Positions 53,231-61,928 of a DNA stretch of 64,000 nt are shown in pieces. The notes under the pieces were generated by a model that saw nothing but the letters and a program-made list of their open reading frames with translations, was not told the origin of the DNA and did not search any database. The stretch's first letter is position 1; each line of letters starts with the position of its first letter. The stretch spans positions 1,619,001 through 1,683,000 of the forward strand of contig NZ_CP040813.1 in NCBI RefSeq assembly GCF_009498295.1, read 5' to 3'. The translations under genes and the position numbers were made by a program. The stretch comes from Oceanihabitans sp. IOP_32 (GTDB lineage: Bacteria; Bacteroidota; Bacteroidia; Flavobacteriales; Flavobacteriaceae).

Positions 53231-54361
53231 ATGAAAGCTAAACAGTACGATGTGATAATTATTGGTGGTGGCTTGGCCGGTTTAACCAGTGCTATTCATT
53301 TGTCTAAAGCAAAGTTTAAGGTCTTACTCATCGAAAAAAACGCCTATCCTAAGCATAAGGTATGTGGCGAATATGTGTCTAACGAAGTCTTGCCATATTT
53401 AGCCTATTTGGGCTTTAACCCTTTTAAGTTTGGCGCCAAAAAAATCTCTAAATTCGAGTTAACTACCCATAACAATAAAAGTATTTCGGCTAATTTGCCT
53501 CTTGGAGGTTTTGGGATGAGCCGTTACGACATGGATTTCAGGTTGTATCAATTAGCGCTTAAAAACGGAATTGAAGTGCTGCAAGACACGGTTGTCGATG
53601 TTCATTTTGAGAACGATAATTTTCAAGTGAAAACAAAATTGCAATCAAATTTTAATACTAAAATCGTTATTGGTTCTTATGGCAAACGCTCTAATTTAGA
53701 TGTACAATTCAACCGAAAATTCATAAAAAAGAAGTCGCCTTATTTGGGTGTTAAAATGCATGTTTCAGGCGATTTTCCCGAGGATAAAGTCGCCCTTCAT
53801 AACTTTAAAGGTGGATATTGCGGCGTTTCAAAAGTAGAGAATAACCATATTAATTTATGTTATATCACCAATTTTGAAGCCTTTAAAAAACATAAAGACA
53901 TTGAGGCTTTTCAAGAGCAAGTCCTATTTAAAAATGAGGCCTTAAAGTGGTTATTTACAAACTCGAAATCAGCATTCGAAAAACCATTAACCATCAGTCA
54001 GATTTCATTTAAAACAAAGCAACCAATAGAAAATCATATCATCATGTGTGGCGACACCGCAGGGATGATTCATCCCTTATGTGGCAACGGTATGGGTATG
54101 GCCATTAGAAGCGCCCAATTAGCATCGGTATTGATTATTGATTATCTTCATGGAAAAATTGCGTCACGCAAAACCCTGGAAACCGCCTACACCAAACGTT
54201 GGAAAAAGACCTTTGGTCTGCGTTTAAAAGCCGGACATGCTATCGCTTATTTGTTTAGGCAAGACAGCTTGGCACCAAAACTATTAACCGTTTTAAGATG
54301 GTTTCCTTTTTTAATGCCACTAATTATAAAAATGACGCATGGTAAACCAATGAGTACATAA
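53231..54361 (+). CDS. FAD-dependent oxidoreductase, geranylgeranyl-reductase/hydroxylase-like
   Basis: A 376-residue flavoprotein with DVIIIGGGLAGLTSAIHLSK for FAD binding. VCGEYVSNEVLPYL is typical of geranylgeranyl-reductase-like members, and GDTAGMIHPLCGNGMGMAIR is the second FAD motif. Related flavoproteins hydroxylate aromatic rings or reduce polyprenyl chains. In Streptomyces alkylresorcinol (srs) clusters a flavoprotein monooxygenase acts after the type III PKS and a methyltransferase. The same trio occurs here, so ring oxidation to a quinone is a reasonable inference. It begins right after the YceI stop, and its stop overlaps the next ATG by one base. Confidence 0.8.
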   Translation: MKAKQYDVIIIGGGLAGLTSAIHLSKAKFKVLLIEKNAYPKHKVCGEYVSNEVLPYLAYLGFNPFKFGAKKISKFELTTHNNKSISANLPLGGFGMSRYDMDFRLYQLALKNGIEVLQDTVVDVHFENDNFQVKTKLQSNFNTKIVIGSYGKRSNLDVQFNRKFIKKKSPYLGVKMHVSGDFPEDKVALHNFKGGYCGVSKVENNHINLCYITNFEAFKKHKDIEAFQEQVLFKNEALKWLFTNSKSAFEKPLTISQISFKTKQPIENHIIMCGDTAGMIHPLCGNGMGMAIRSAQLASVLIIDYLHGKIASRKTLETAYTKRWKKTFGLRLKAGHAIAYLFRQDSLAPKLLTVLRWFPFLMPLIIKMTHGKPMST

Positions 54362-55071
54362 TGAATTTATTTGTAGACACCTCTAAACGAAGCGATAAGA
54401 CCGAGATTATGGACGATTTTTCCATTAACGGCGCATTACTTCGCGACACCTTAGACAAGCTTGGAAATATTAATAAATGGCTAGGTGGCAACCGCGTCAC
54501 GCTAAATGGTATTGAGCAACTTTTAAAAAACCGATCTAAAGATAAAGTGTATACCATTATAGATTTGGGTTGTGGCCATGGCGATATCCTGCGATTGGTC
54601 TCAAAATATGGAAAAAAGCATGGCTACAAATTTAAATTAATCGGTATTGATGCCAACCAAGAGGCCATCGATTATGCCAACGAATTATCGGCAGATTACC
54701 CAGAATTGACCTTTGTAAACATCGATATCTTCTCAGGGGCCTTTGAAGCCTTAGATTTCGATATAGCCTTAACCACCTTGTTTTTGCATCATTTTAAAGA
54801 CGAGGCGATTTTAAGTCTTTTGGCAAATCTTTCAAAAAACGCTAACTTAGGTGTGGTGGTTAATGATTTGCACCGCAGTGAAATCGCATACGGCTTGTTT
54901 AAATTATTGGGTTTAACCATTTCAAATCACATGGTGGTTCAAGATGGTTTAACCTCTATTTTAAGAGCCTTTAAACGAAAGGATTTAGAACAGTTCTCAA
55001 AAGCCCTAAAACTCAAATCTAAAATTAGTTGGAAATGGGCTTTTCGTTATCAATGGCTTATTATGCGTTAA
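54361..55071 (+). CDS. SAM-dependent class I methyltransferase
   Basis: A 236-residue methyltransferase with motif I IIDLGCGHGDILRLV, the acidic end of strand 2 in LIGIDANQEAID, and IALTTLFLHHF for motif IV/V. The LNGIEQLLKNRSKDKVYTII lead-in is typical of Bacteroidota members near type III polyketide synthase genes. The probable substrate is the aromatic ring or a phenolic OH of the polyketide product. It overlaps the FAD gene by 1 base and is 73 bases before the PKS gene; that gap holds a small CCGCTTTCGCGG hairpin at 55124-55135. Confidence 0.85.
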   Translation: MNLFVDTSKRSDKTEIMDDFSINGALLRDTLDKLGNINKWLGGNRVTLNGIEQLLKNRSKDKVYTIIDLGCGHGDILRLVSKYGKKHGYKFKLIGIDANQEAIDYANELSADYPELTFVNIDIFSGAFEALDFDIALTTLFLHHFKDEAILSLLANLSKNANLGVVVNDLHRSEIAYGLFKLLGLTISNHMVVQDGLTSILRAFKRKDLEQFSKALKLKSKISWKWAFRYQWLIMR

Positions 55072-55144
55072 AAATTAGTAGTGATTAGGATGAGAGTGCA
55101 AACGAATAGTAATAAAAACAGTACCGCTTTCGCGGAAATAAAAT

Positions 55145-56197
55145 ATGAGTGTAAAAATTACAGCAGTAGCCAAACAATTACCAAAATATGCCAGAGCAAC
55201 TAAGGATATTTTACCTTTAGTTGAATTTTGGTTAGAAGGGCAGGAAGAACGTTTTAAGCGAAAAGTTTTGAAAATTTTTGAAAATGCAGCCGTCGATAAA
55301 CGCTATTCCATTATGGATCCTGAAGACGTGTTTTTAAAAACATCTTTTGAAGAGAAAAACGATATTTATATTAAAGAATCCATAAAACTTGCAGAGCAAA
55401 GTTTAACTAAAGCGCTCGATAAAGCCCAGCTAAAAGCCACCGATATCGATTATATTATTACCGTAAGTTGCACAGGTATTATGATTCCGTCTTTAGATGC
55501 CTATTTAATTAATAGCCTAAAAATGAAACAAGATATTGTGCGATTACCAGTTACCGAAATGGGTTGTGCCGCTGGTGTTTCGGGCATATTGTATGCCAAA
55601 AACTTTCTAAAGGCGAACCCCAATAAACGAGCAGCTGTTGTTGCAGTAGAGGCGCCAACGGCAACCTTTCAGCTCGACGATTATTCGATGGTAAACGTGG
55701 TAAGTGCAGCCATTTTTGGCGATGGTTGCGCCAGTGTTATTTTATCGTCTTATGAGGAGGAGAGCGGACCAGAAATTAAAGCAGAAGGCATGTATCACTT
55801 TTTCGATACCGAGCACATGATGGGTTTTAAATTAAGAAATACGGGCTTGCAAATGGTGCTGGACCAATCTGTACCAGAAACTATTGCAACTCATTTCCCG
55901 AAGATTATACATCCGTTTTTAGCACAGAACGGACTAAGCATTAAAGACATCGACCATTTAGTATTTCATCCTGGCGGCAAAAAAATCGTGCAAACCGTCG
56001 AAGATTTATTCGAAGATTTAGGAAAAAATATTAACGATACTAAAGATGTTTTAAGACTTTATGGCAACATGAGTAGCGCAACCGTACTTTATGTTTTAGA
56101 GCGTTTTATGGATAAGAATTTACCCAAAGGCGATACGGGTTTAATGCTTAGTTTTGGTCCTGGCTTTTCGGCACAACGTATTTTATTAGAGTGGTAA
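55145..56197 (+). CDS. Type III polyketide synthase (chalcone/stilbene synthase family)
   Basis: A 350-residue homodimeric synthase. The catalytic triad is visible: Cys141 in TEMGCAAGVSGI, His275 in VFHPGGKKI, and Asn308 in LYGNMSSATV. The gatekeeper-side stretch VSCTGIMIPSLDAYL and the C-terminal MLSFGPGFSAQRILLEW are conserved. Such enzymes condense a starter acyl-CoA or acyl-ACP with several malonyl-CoA units and cyclise to resorcinols, pyrones or phloroglucinols. The downstream dehydratase, reductase, ketosynthase and ACP suggest a dedicated acyl starter, so an alkyl-substituted phenolic is the likely product. It abuts the SDR gene with no gap. Confidence 0.93.
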   Translation: MSVKITAVAKQLPKYARATKDILPLVEFWLEGQEERFKRKVLKIFENAAVDKRYSIMDPEDVFLKTSFEEKNDIYIKESIKLAEQSLTKALDKAQLKATDIDYIITVSCTGIMIPSLDAYLINSLKMKQDIVRLPVTEMGCAAGVSGILYAKNFLKANPNKRAAVVAVEAPTATFQLDDYSMVNVVSAAIFGDGCASVILSSYEEESGPEIKAEGMYHFFDTEHMMGFKLRNTGLQMVLDQSVPETIATHFPKIIHPFLAQNGLSIKDIDHLVFHPGGKKIVQTVEDLFEDLGKNINDTKDVLRLYGNMSSATVLYVLERFMDKNLPKGDTGLMLSFGPGFSAQRILLEW

Positions 56198-56992
56198 ATG
56201 AAAACATTTAAAGATAAAAATTATTGGGCTATAATTTTAGGTGGCAGTAGCGGTCTGGGTTTAGCCACAGCAAAAAAATTGGCAAAGCATGGCTTGAATA
56301 TTTGTGTAATTCATAGAAACTCCAGAATGCAAGAAGCAGCCATTCAAGCAGCATTCGAAACTATAAAACAAGATGATATAGAATTTAAGGCCTATAATAT
56401 AGATGCTTTTAAACCTGAAAAACGAGAGGAAGTCATTTTAGAATTAAAAGTGTTATTTAAAGACCATCAAAAAGTAAAAGTTCTGGTGCATAGCGTGGCC
56501 AAAGGCAATTTAAAGCCAATGGTTTCTCAGGACAAACCGGTATTAAAAAACGACGATTTTGCCTTAACCATAAATACTATGGCGATTAGCTTATACGATT
56601 GGACTAAAGCACTTTTTAATGCCAATCTTTTTGCCAAAGATGCTAGAATTATTAGTTTTACAAGTGAAGGCAATACCAAAGCTTGGCAAAATTACGCGGC
56701 TGTTTCGGCAGCAAAAGTCACTTTAGAAGCGCTAACACGAAATATCGCATTAGAGTTTGCACCTTTCGGAATTAAGGCCAATTGCATACAAGCAGGCGTT
56801 ACAGATACGGCGTCTTTAAGGCTGATACCAGGAAGTGAAACCATTATAGAACACACGCTAAAACGCAACCCTAATAAGCGGTTAACACAACCAGAAGATA
56901 TTGCTAATGTGGTGTATTTGTTGTGCAAAGATGAAGCCTCTTGGATTACGGGAACTGTTATTCCTGTTGATGGTGGTGAGCATTTGAGTTAA
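56198..56992 (+). CDS. SDR oxidoreductase, enoyl-ACP reductase (FabL-like)
   Basis: A 264-residue short-chain dehydrogenase. The cofactor loop is GGSSGLGLATAKKL, and the helix start with CVIHRNSRM favours NADPH. The active site reads YAAVSAAK, with Tyr166 and Lys173 six residues apart. This Y-x6-K spacing is the mark of FabI/FabL enoyl reductases; ordinary ketoreductases have Y-x3-K. GVTDTASLRLIPG and the ITGTVIPVDGGEHLS end are of the same group. It would reduce the enoyl-ACP formed by the adjacent dehydratase. It follows the PKS with no spacer. Confidence 0.85.
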   Translation: MKTFKDKNYWAIILGGSSGLGLATAKKLAKHGLNICVIHRNSRMQEAAIQAAFETIKQDDIEFKAYNIDAFKPEKREEVILELKVLFKDHQKVKVLVHSVAKGNLKPMVSQDKPVLKNDDFALTINTMAISLYDWTKALFNANLFAKDARIISFTSEGNTKAWQNYAAVSAAKVTLEALTRNIALEFAPFGIKANCIQAGVTDTASLRLIPGSETIIEHTLKRNPNKRLTQPEDIANVVYLLCKDEASWITGTVIPVDGGEHLS

Positions 56993-57011
56993 TAATAGTT
57001 AGTCCGCAAAC

Positions 57012-57452
57012 ATGGAAACAAACCAAATTATAAAACACTTACCCTACCAAAAACCATTTCTATTTGTAGAGGGTATTAATGCGGTTTCAGAAAACGGTAT
57101 TACGGGTTTTTATACGTTTAAGGCAGAAGAGTTTTTCTATCAAGGGCATTTTAAAAACAACCCCGTTACACCTGGTGTTATTTTAACCGAATGTATGGCA
57201 CAAATAGGTTTGGTTTGTTTCGGAATTTATTTGTTAAAGGATAAGTTAGACGATGTAAGTGTTCCTAAAATAGCATTAACGGCGCATCAAATGGATTTCT
57301 ATTTGCCTGTTTTACCTAATGATAAAGTAACCGTGATTTCAGAAAAGGAAGTGTTTCGGTTTAATAAATTAAAATGTAAGGTAAAAATGATTAATGAAAA
57401 AGGAGCCTTAGTTTGTAGAGGACAAATTTCGGGCATGATACAAATGCCTTAG
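57012..57452 (+). CDS. FabZ-like 3-hydroxyacyl-ACP dehydratase
   Basis: A 146-residue hot-dog-fold protein. LPYQKPFLFVEGI begins the chain, and YQGHFKNNPVTPGVILTECM holds the catalytic His of the FabZ motif, followed by the Glu (E in TECMAQIG). FLPVLPNDKVTVIS lies in the later strands. It would dehydrate hydroxyacyl-ACP in the local chain-building set. It begins 19 bases after the SDR gene. About 270 bases with a hairpin repeat separate it from the ketosynthase. Confidence 0.88.
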   Translation: METNQIIKHLPYQKPFLFVEGINAVSENGITGFYTFKAEEFFYQGHFKNNPVTPGVILTECMAQIGLVCFGIYLLKDKLDDVSVPKIALTAHQMDFYLPVLPNDKVTVISEKEVFRFNKLKCKVKMINEKGALVCRGQISGMIQMP

Positions 57453-57582
57453 AACGTTGAAATTAAAAACGTATTAATAAATTGAGTTTAACAAAAATTA
57501 TTAATATTTTAAGACATGACGAATAGGTATCGACCGCAGGTAAACACTTTTTGCTAAGCGCTTTGTGGTTTATTCGTTTCGG

Positions 57583-57615
57583 AGACCTAGCAGGTTTCCG
57601 AAAGCTGTTAGGTCT
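57583..57615. repeat. AGACCTAACAGGTTT hairpin repeat, copy 2
   Basis: AGACCTAGCAGGTTT / AAAGCTGTTAGGTCT with a CCG loop; two stem mismatches relative to the copy at 49943-49975. It sits between the dehydratase and ketosynthase genes, in the 271-base gap. Confidence 0.7.
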
Positions 57616-57723
57616 TAATTGTCGAGAAAATAATAGTTGTTAGCCATCTAAATTATATTTTATCATAGGACAAGAATTACCACGTTTAATTAAAGAGACT
57701 CCCACTTTGTTGGGAAGTGAAAA

Positions 57724-59010
57724 ATGGAAAAAAGAGTAGTCATAACAGGATTAGGCGTTGTCGCACCAAATGGCGTTGGTGTGGTAGAATTTACCCAAGC
57801 TTTAAAAGCTGGCAAATCTGGTATAACCTATCACCAAGAGCTTAAAAACCTTAATTTTTCCTGCCAGATTGGTGGTGTTCCCCAAGTTTCAGAAGCCAAA
57901 ATATTAGACTATTTTACAGCCTTGCAGTTGCGCGGTTTTAACAGCTCAGGCATACTTTATGGTTGTATGGCCGGTATCGATGCTTGGCGAGATGCGGGTT
58001 TTAAAACAGAGGCTGAAAGTGAATTGGATTACGATACCGGACTCATTTTTGGCGCGGGAACCTCTGGTGTAGAAAAATTCCGTGAAGCCATTTACAATAT
58101 TGATAAAAGGAATGTAAGGCGTTTAGGTAGTACGGTTGTGCTACAAACCATGACCAGCGGTGTGAGCGCGTATTTAAGTGGTATGTTGGGTTTTGGAAAT
58201 CAAGTAACGAGTAATTCATCGGCATGCACCACAGGAACTGAAGCGTTATTAATGGGTTTTGACCGCATTCAAAACGGAAAAGCCAAACGGATGTTGGTGG
58301 GCAGTTGTAGCGACCATGGCCCTTATATTTGGGGCGGTTTTGACGCCATGCGGGTTATGGCTTATAAATATAACGATACTCCTGAAGTAGCCTCCAGACC
58401 CCTTAGTGCCACTGCAAATGGTTTTGTTCCAGGAAGCGGTGCTGGCGCTCTAGTTCTCGAATCTTTAGAAAGTGCTTTAGAACGTGGGGCGAATATTTAT
58501 GCCGAGGTTTTAGGTGGCGAAGTGAACTCTGGCGGACAACGACAAGGCGGCACTTTAACCGCTCCAAATGCCAGCGCTGTAAAGCGTTGCATTGAAAAAG
58601 CTGTTGAAAACTCAAAACTATCGAAAAACGACATTGATGTTATTAATGGGCACTTAACGGCCACTTCTAAAGACAGTCTAGAGGTTAAAAATTGGTCTGA
58701 AGCTTTGGGAAGAAAAGGCGAAAACTTCCCCTATATTAACGCTACAAAATCTATGATTGGGCATTGTTTAGCAGCGGCAGGAGCAATTGAGTGTGTGGCA
58801 AGCATTATTCAATTAAAAGAGCAGTTTGTAGCGCCTAATATAAATTGCGACGATTTACACCCTGAAATTGAGGCGCTAGTGACCTCTAAAAAAATCCCCA
58901 CTAAAAAAATAGATTTTGATTTTGATGTGATAGCCAAAGCGAGTTTTGGTTTTGGCGATGTGAACGCTTGTGTAATTTTTAAGAAATTTGAAGATCTAGC
59001 TGGTTTTTGA
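57724..59010 (+). CDS. Beta-ketoacyl-ACP synthase (FabF-like)
   Basis: A 428-residue condensing enzyme. It starts KRVVITGLGVVAPNGVG and has SNSSACTTGTEALL with Cys168, INGHLTATSKDSLEVKNW with His310 and the KSMIGHCLAAAGAIE block with His347. Together they form the KAS II triad. It would elongate the starter chain on the adjacent ACP. The last residues, DLAGF, and the TGA stop are encoded inside a palindromic repeat (58992-59023), so the natural C-terminus was probably altered by insertion. The ACP gene follows 54 bases later. Confidence 0.93.
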   Translation: MEKRVVITGLGVVAPNGVGVVEFTQALKAGKSGITYHQELKNLNFSCQIGGVPQVSEAKILDYFTALQLRGFNSSGILYGCMAGIDAWRDAGFKTEAESELDYDTGLIFGAGTSGVEKFREAIYNIDKRNVRRLGSTVVLQTMTSGVSAYLSGMLGFGNQVTSNSSACTTGTEALLMGFDRIQNGKAKRMLVGSCSDHGPYIWGGFDAMRVMAYKYNDTPEVASRPLSATANGFVPGSGAGALVLESLESALERGANIYAEVLGGEVNSGGQRQGGTLTAPNASAVKRCIEKAVENSKLSKNDIDVINGHLTATSKDSLEVKNWSEALGRKGENFPYINATKSMIGHCLAAAGAIECVASIIQLKEQFVAPNINCDDLHPEIEALVTSKKIPTKKIDFDFDVIAKASFGFGDVNACVIFKKFEDLAGF

Positions 59011-59023
59011 AATTGTTAGGTCT
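58992..59023. repeat. AGACCTAACAGGTTT hairpin repeat, copy 3, overlapping a gene end
   Basis: AGATCTAGCTGGTTT / AAATTGTTAGGTCT with a TTG loop resembles the copy at 57583-57615. The ketosynthase stop (TGA at 59008-59010) lies in its loop and right arm. Confidence 0.65.
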
Positions 59024-59064
59024 TATTTTCAACAGACATTCATTAACTTTACAATAAAAAGATT

Positions 59065-59319
59065 ATGATGACAAAAGAAGAACTCATTAGCAAACTTAAA
59101 GCCATTATCGCGCCGTATATTCAAGATGAAGACGCTTTTAAAAACTTATCTGAAGACACCGATTTTGTTAAAGATTTAAAGATAAATTCGGCAAATTTGG
59201 TAGATATTATTTTAGATATTGAAGATGCCTTCGACATACGGTTAGAAAACGAGGATATGGAAAAAATGCTCGATGTAAAATCGGCAATGCACATCGTGAA
59301 TACCAAACTAAAAGCTTAA
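59065..59319 (+). CDS. Acyl carrier protein
   Basis: An 84-residue ACP. DFVKDLKINSANLVDIILDI gives the phosphopantetheine site as Ser42 (NSA instead of the usual DSL). The helix IEDAFDIRLENEDMEKM follows, and DVKSAMHIVNTKL ends it. It should carry the growing acyl chain of this cluster, being modified by the transferase encoded directly downstream (1-base gap). Start is ATG 59065; a second Met follows at once. Confidence 0.9.
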   Translation: MMTKEELISKLKAIIAPYIQDEDAFKNLSEDTDFVKDLKINSANLVDIILDIEDAFDIRLENEDMEKMLDVKSAMHIVNTKLKA

Positions 59320-59320
59320 A

Positions 59321-59884
59321 ATGGTTGGTAACGATATTGTTGATTTGGAGGAAGCAAAAAAAGCTTCGAATTGGAAACGCCCACGTTTTTTAGACAAACT
59401 TTTTACTTCAAAAGAGCAGCAGTTAATCCATAATTCTAAAAATGCGTTTCTTATGGTGTGGCGTTTATGGACTATGAAAGAAGCGGCTTATAAATTGTAT
59501 ACGCAATTACATCCGAGTCGCTTTTATAACCCGAAAGGTTTTGAGTGTTTTATCGATAATGGAAACGGAACCGTAAGATTTAAAGATTTTCATTGTCATA
59601 CTAAAACTCAAATAGAATCTAAATATATTGTATCTGAAGCGCGATTAACCGAGGCTAAAATGACTTCAAAAGTCATCAAGTTTAAAGAGAATTCAAGCTC
59701 AGAAAAACAAGGTAATCTTATTAAAAATAGGGTATTACATGCACTGTCTAAGCTTAATAAAGTTCCTGTAGCCCATTTAATATTTAAAAAATCAGAATTT
59801 GGTATTCCTGCGGTTCACTTTAATTCTGAAACAATAGAAATAAGTATGAGTCACCACGGATGTTTTGGCGCTTATGCGATATAA
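59321..59884 (+). CDS. 4'-phosphopantetheinyl transferase (Sfp-like)
   Basis: A 187-residue transferase that moves phosphopantetheine from CoA to ACP. VGNDIVDLEEA has the metal-binding Asp and WRLWTMKEAAYKL is the signature W-x-x-KEA helix. ISMSHHG near the C-terminus matches the family's His-containing strand. The length is that of a small Sfp-type protein. It starts one base after the ACP stop, so its target is probably that ACP. Confidence 0.9.
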   Translation: MVGNDIVDLEEAKKASNWKRPRFLDKLFTSKEQQLIHNSKNAFLMVWRLWTMKEAAYKLYTQLHPSRFYNPKGFECFIDNGNGTVRFKDFHCHTKTQIESKYIVSEARLTEAKMTSKVIKFKENSSSEKQGNLIKNRVLHALSKLNKVPVAHLIFKKSEFGIPAVHFNSETIEISMSHHGCFGAYAI

Positions 59885-59954
59885 ATTGATAACCGTTTAA
59901 GTTTCATCATTTTTAATTTTTAAGAGGACAACTTATGTTTTAGTATTGCTTCTC

Positions 59955-60257
59955 ATACCAATTTAATTTTGAAATGTCATATGGTTAATTTGAATTATTT
60001 TTAGCCCAGATGAGATAGAAATCGCAGATTCACGAACTCGTTATTTTACTATAGTATGGGCGTGAGCTAAAATCAAAGCATAGCCAAAGTTATGGTTTTA
60101 TGTTGCACCGAAATGTGGGTTAAAAAGAACTGCGAAGCACATCATGAACACCTATTTTATAAAATAGAAAAATGTGAGTAAACAAATTATATGCGGCATG
60201 ACATAGGTAATTTGGTATAAACGAAATATAGGTGACATTACATGGTTAATTTGGTAT
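59955..60257. repeat. MITE-like repeat family B, copy 1, with nested right ends
   Basis: Left end ATACCAATTTAATTTTGAAA-TGTCATATGG is mirrored by GGCATGACATAGGTAATTTG-GTAT (to 60218). A second right-type end, GGTGACATTACATGGTTAAT-TTGGTAT, follows at 60231-60257. The interior contains GCAGATTCACGAACTCGTTA and AGCATAGCCAAAGTTATGG. Hyphens only split long strings. It is non-coding and shares end sequence and the AGCATAGC core with family A. It also fills 59885-60237, the gap without a gene. Confidence 0.7.
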
Positions 60258-61599
60258 TATTGCTTTTATTGAGTTGGTTTTTAACCAGTTGTTTTCTTAT
60301 TCGATAGCTAGAAATAATTTTGATTAATGTATAACCGGCAAACACTATTATAATAGTGCATATACTCACAAGTCCGAAAGTTTGCCGAATTTTCGCATTC
60401 AGTCTTTTTTGATTGCTGATCGAAATCAAAGTATTCTCTTTCGGGTCGTAAAAACCAGTAACAGTCACTGGGTTTTCTAGACTTTTTTTAATAGAGTATA
60501 AGGCTGTTTTTGGAGCATTAAAAGTATGGGGATCTAGAGATAAAATAGGATTTTTTGGTTGTAAACTGTCCAGTATTTTTTGAGCTTCAATGGCCTTTAA
60601 TATGTTTCTATTATAGATTTTGAGTTTTCTACGTAATTCTTCTTCAACATTTTTATTCCATATAGAATCTGGTATCTGTTTATAATCTAAATTTTTAATA
60701 TGATAGTAGTCTTTTAGTGCGGTTTCAAGGCTTTGTTTGTTGGGTTTTACGAGGTGATTTGGTAGAGATACCAGTTGGTAGTAAAAATCTGAGTTTGGAT
60801 GATTATATATTCGATTTCTTTCAGCCTCAGCGATTAAAAAATAGTGGCCTAAATAATCTGTGCTTGATTTAAATTGGTGCACCCAAGCTTTCTTTATAGT
60901 GAGATAACTAGGCGAGGTAACGTTGGCGAGATCGTTTGATGAGTTTAGGTCTATCATCCGATTTTCATTTTTAAAAACCTGTTGTATTTTAAGTGCTTTA
61001 TCGAGATCATTACTAAAAAATAGTGATAGTAAAACAGGAATAAGTAAAAACAGACATAAAGCCCCAAAAAAGGAAGGCGGCTTTGCTTTTTGCAGGCCAT
61101 GTTTAAGTTCGTAGTCTAGAGTCAAGACCTGGTTAACAGCCACCACATAGCGCGTAGCTCCTTCGGTTGCGGCAACTTGTTTATCTCTATAAACATACTC
61201 GTAGGTAATTGCTGTTTTTTGCGATTTCAGGTATTTTCGCCAATGCCACGGTATGCTTACACTTATGCCATCAATGGTATCGTAGTATCGACCAGACCTG
61301 CCATGTTGCACATAAATACGTTTGTAAAGACCACTGTCTGTATAAACTGCGGGATTAATTTTATGTTTTTGGTAGCCTTTAAATATATAATAAAGCAATG
61401 AAATGAGTAAAATCATCATACCAAAAGCCAAATTCACACTTAAGTTGTTTTCGTCCAACTCTACGTATACTGCAAAGGCAGTTATAGAGATGATGAGCAC
61501 TGCTATTACAAATAGTATGAGTAGTATATGCTTTGTTCTACTAATTTGTTGCTTTATAAAAGCTGTTTCACTGGGGTTTAAATCTCTGGTATTAAACAT
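60238..61599 (-). CDS. Hypothetical multi-pass membrane protein
   Basis: A 453-residue protein. Membrane segments are near residues 27-47, 55-75, 180-200 and 410-432. The loop between 80 and 175 is basic and contains SIPWHWRKYLKSQKTAITYE. The large loop 205-400 is rich in charged residues and may be extracytoplasmic; it includes NPILSLDPHTFNAPKTALYS. No family is recognised. The C-terminal NTKLTM and stop lie in the outer end of a MITE-like repeat, so the original C-terminus was probably different. It stands alone. Confidence 0.65.
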   Translation of the reverse strand: MFNTRDLNPSETAFIKQQISRTKHILLILFVIAVLIISITAFAVYVELDENNLSVNLAFGMMILLISLLYYIFKGYQKHKINPAVYTDSGLYKRIYVQHGRSGRYYDTIDGISVSIPWHWRKYLKSQKTAITYEYVYRDKQVAATEGATRYVVAVNQVLTLDYELKHGLQKAKPPSFFGALCLFLLIPVLLSLFFSNDLDKALKIQQVFKNENRMIDLNSSNDLANVTSPSYLTIKKAWVHQFKSSTDYLGHYFLIAEAERNRIYNHPNSDFYYQLVSLPNHLVKPNKQSLETALKDYYHIKNLDYKQIPDSIWNKNVEEELRRKLKIYNRNILKAIEAQKILDSLQPKNPILSLDPHTFNAPKTALYSIKKSLENPVTVTGFYDPKENTLISISNQKRLNAKIRQTFGLVSICTIIIVFAGYTLIKIISSYRIRKQLVKNQLNKSNNTKLTM

Positions 61600-61741
61600 T
61601 TACTTAGCTTAGGGTTTAAATGTAGCTCAAAAAAAAATAATTTAGTAGCTTGAAAGAGAAAATAGCTCTTTAAAACCTTTTAGAGTTTATATTTTAAAAT
61701 TTTTAACCTAAGGTGTTTATGCAGTTTGGATTTAAAGTCGA

Positions 61742-61884
61742 ATACCAATTTAATATTGAAATGTCGTATGGTTAATTTGAATTATTTTTTATTCAAATGA
61801 TATAGAAGGTGCAGATTCACGAACTCGTTATTTTACTATAATATGAGCCTGAGCTAAAATTAAAGCATAGCCAAAGTTATGGAT
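61742..61884. repeat. MITE-like repeat family B, copy 2 (right end lost)
   Basis: ATACCAATTTAATATTGAAA at the left, then GCAGATTCACGAACTCGTTA and AGCATAGCCAAAGTTATGG as in 59955-60218. Homology stops near 61884 and no right-end inverted repeat follows. The other bases of 61600-61928 carry nothing recognised. Confidence 0.65.
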
Positions 61885-61928
61885 TGACTTTATTTGATAA
61901 ACTTTAAAACAGAAATTTTTCTCATGCC

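Noticed and set aside
53231-59884. Flexirubin/dialkylresorcinol (DarA/DarB) cluster
   Set aside because: The key synthase is a true type III PKS with Cys-His-Asn in the chalcone-synthase arrangement, and the DarA/DarB pair and aryl-polyene genes are absent. The DarT/DarG genes at the left share only a similar name.
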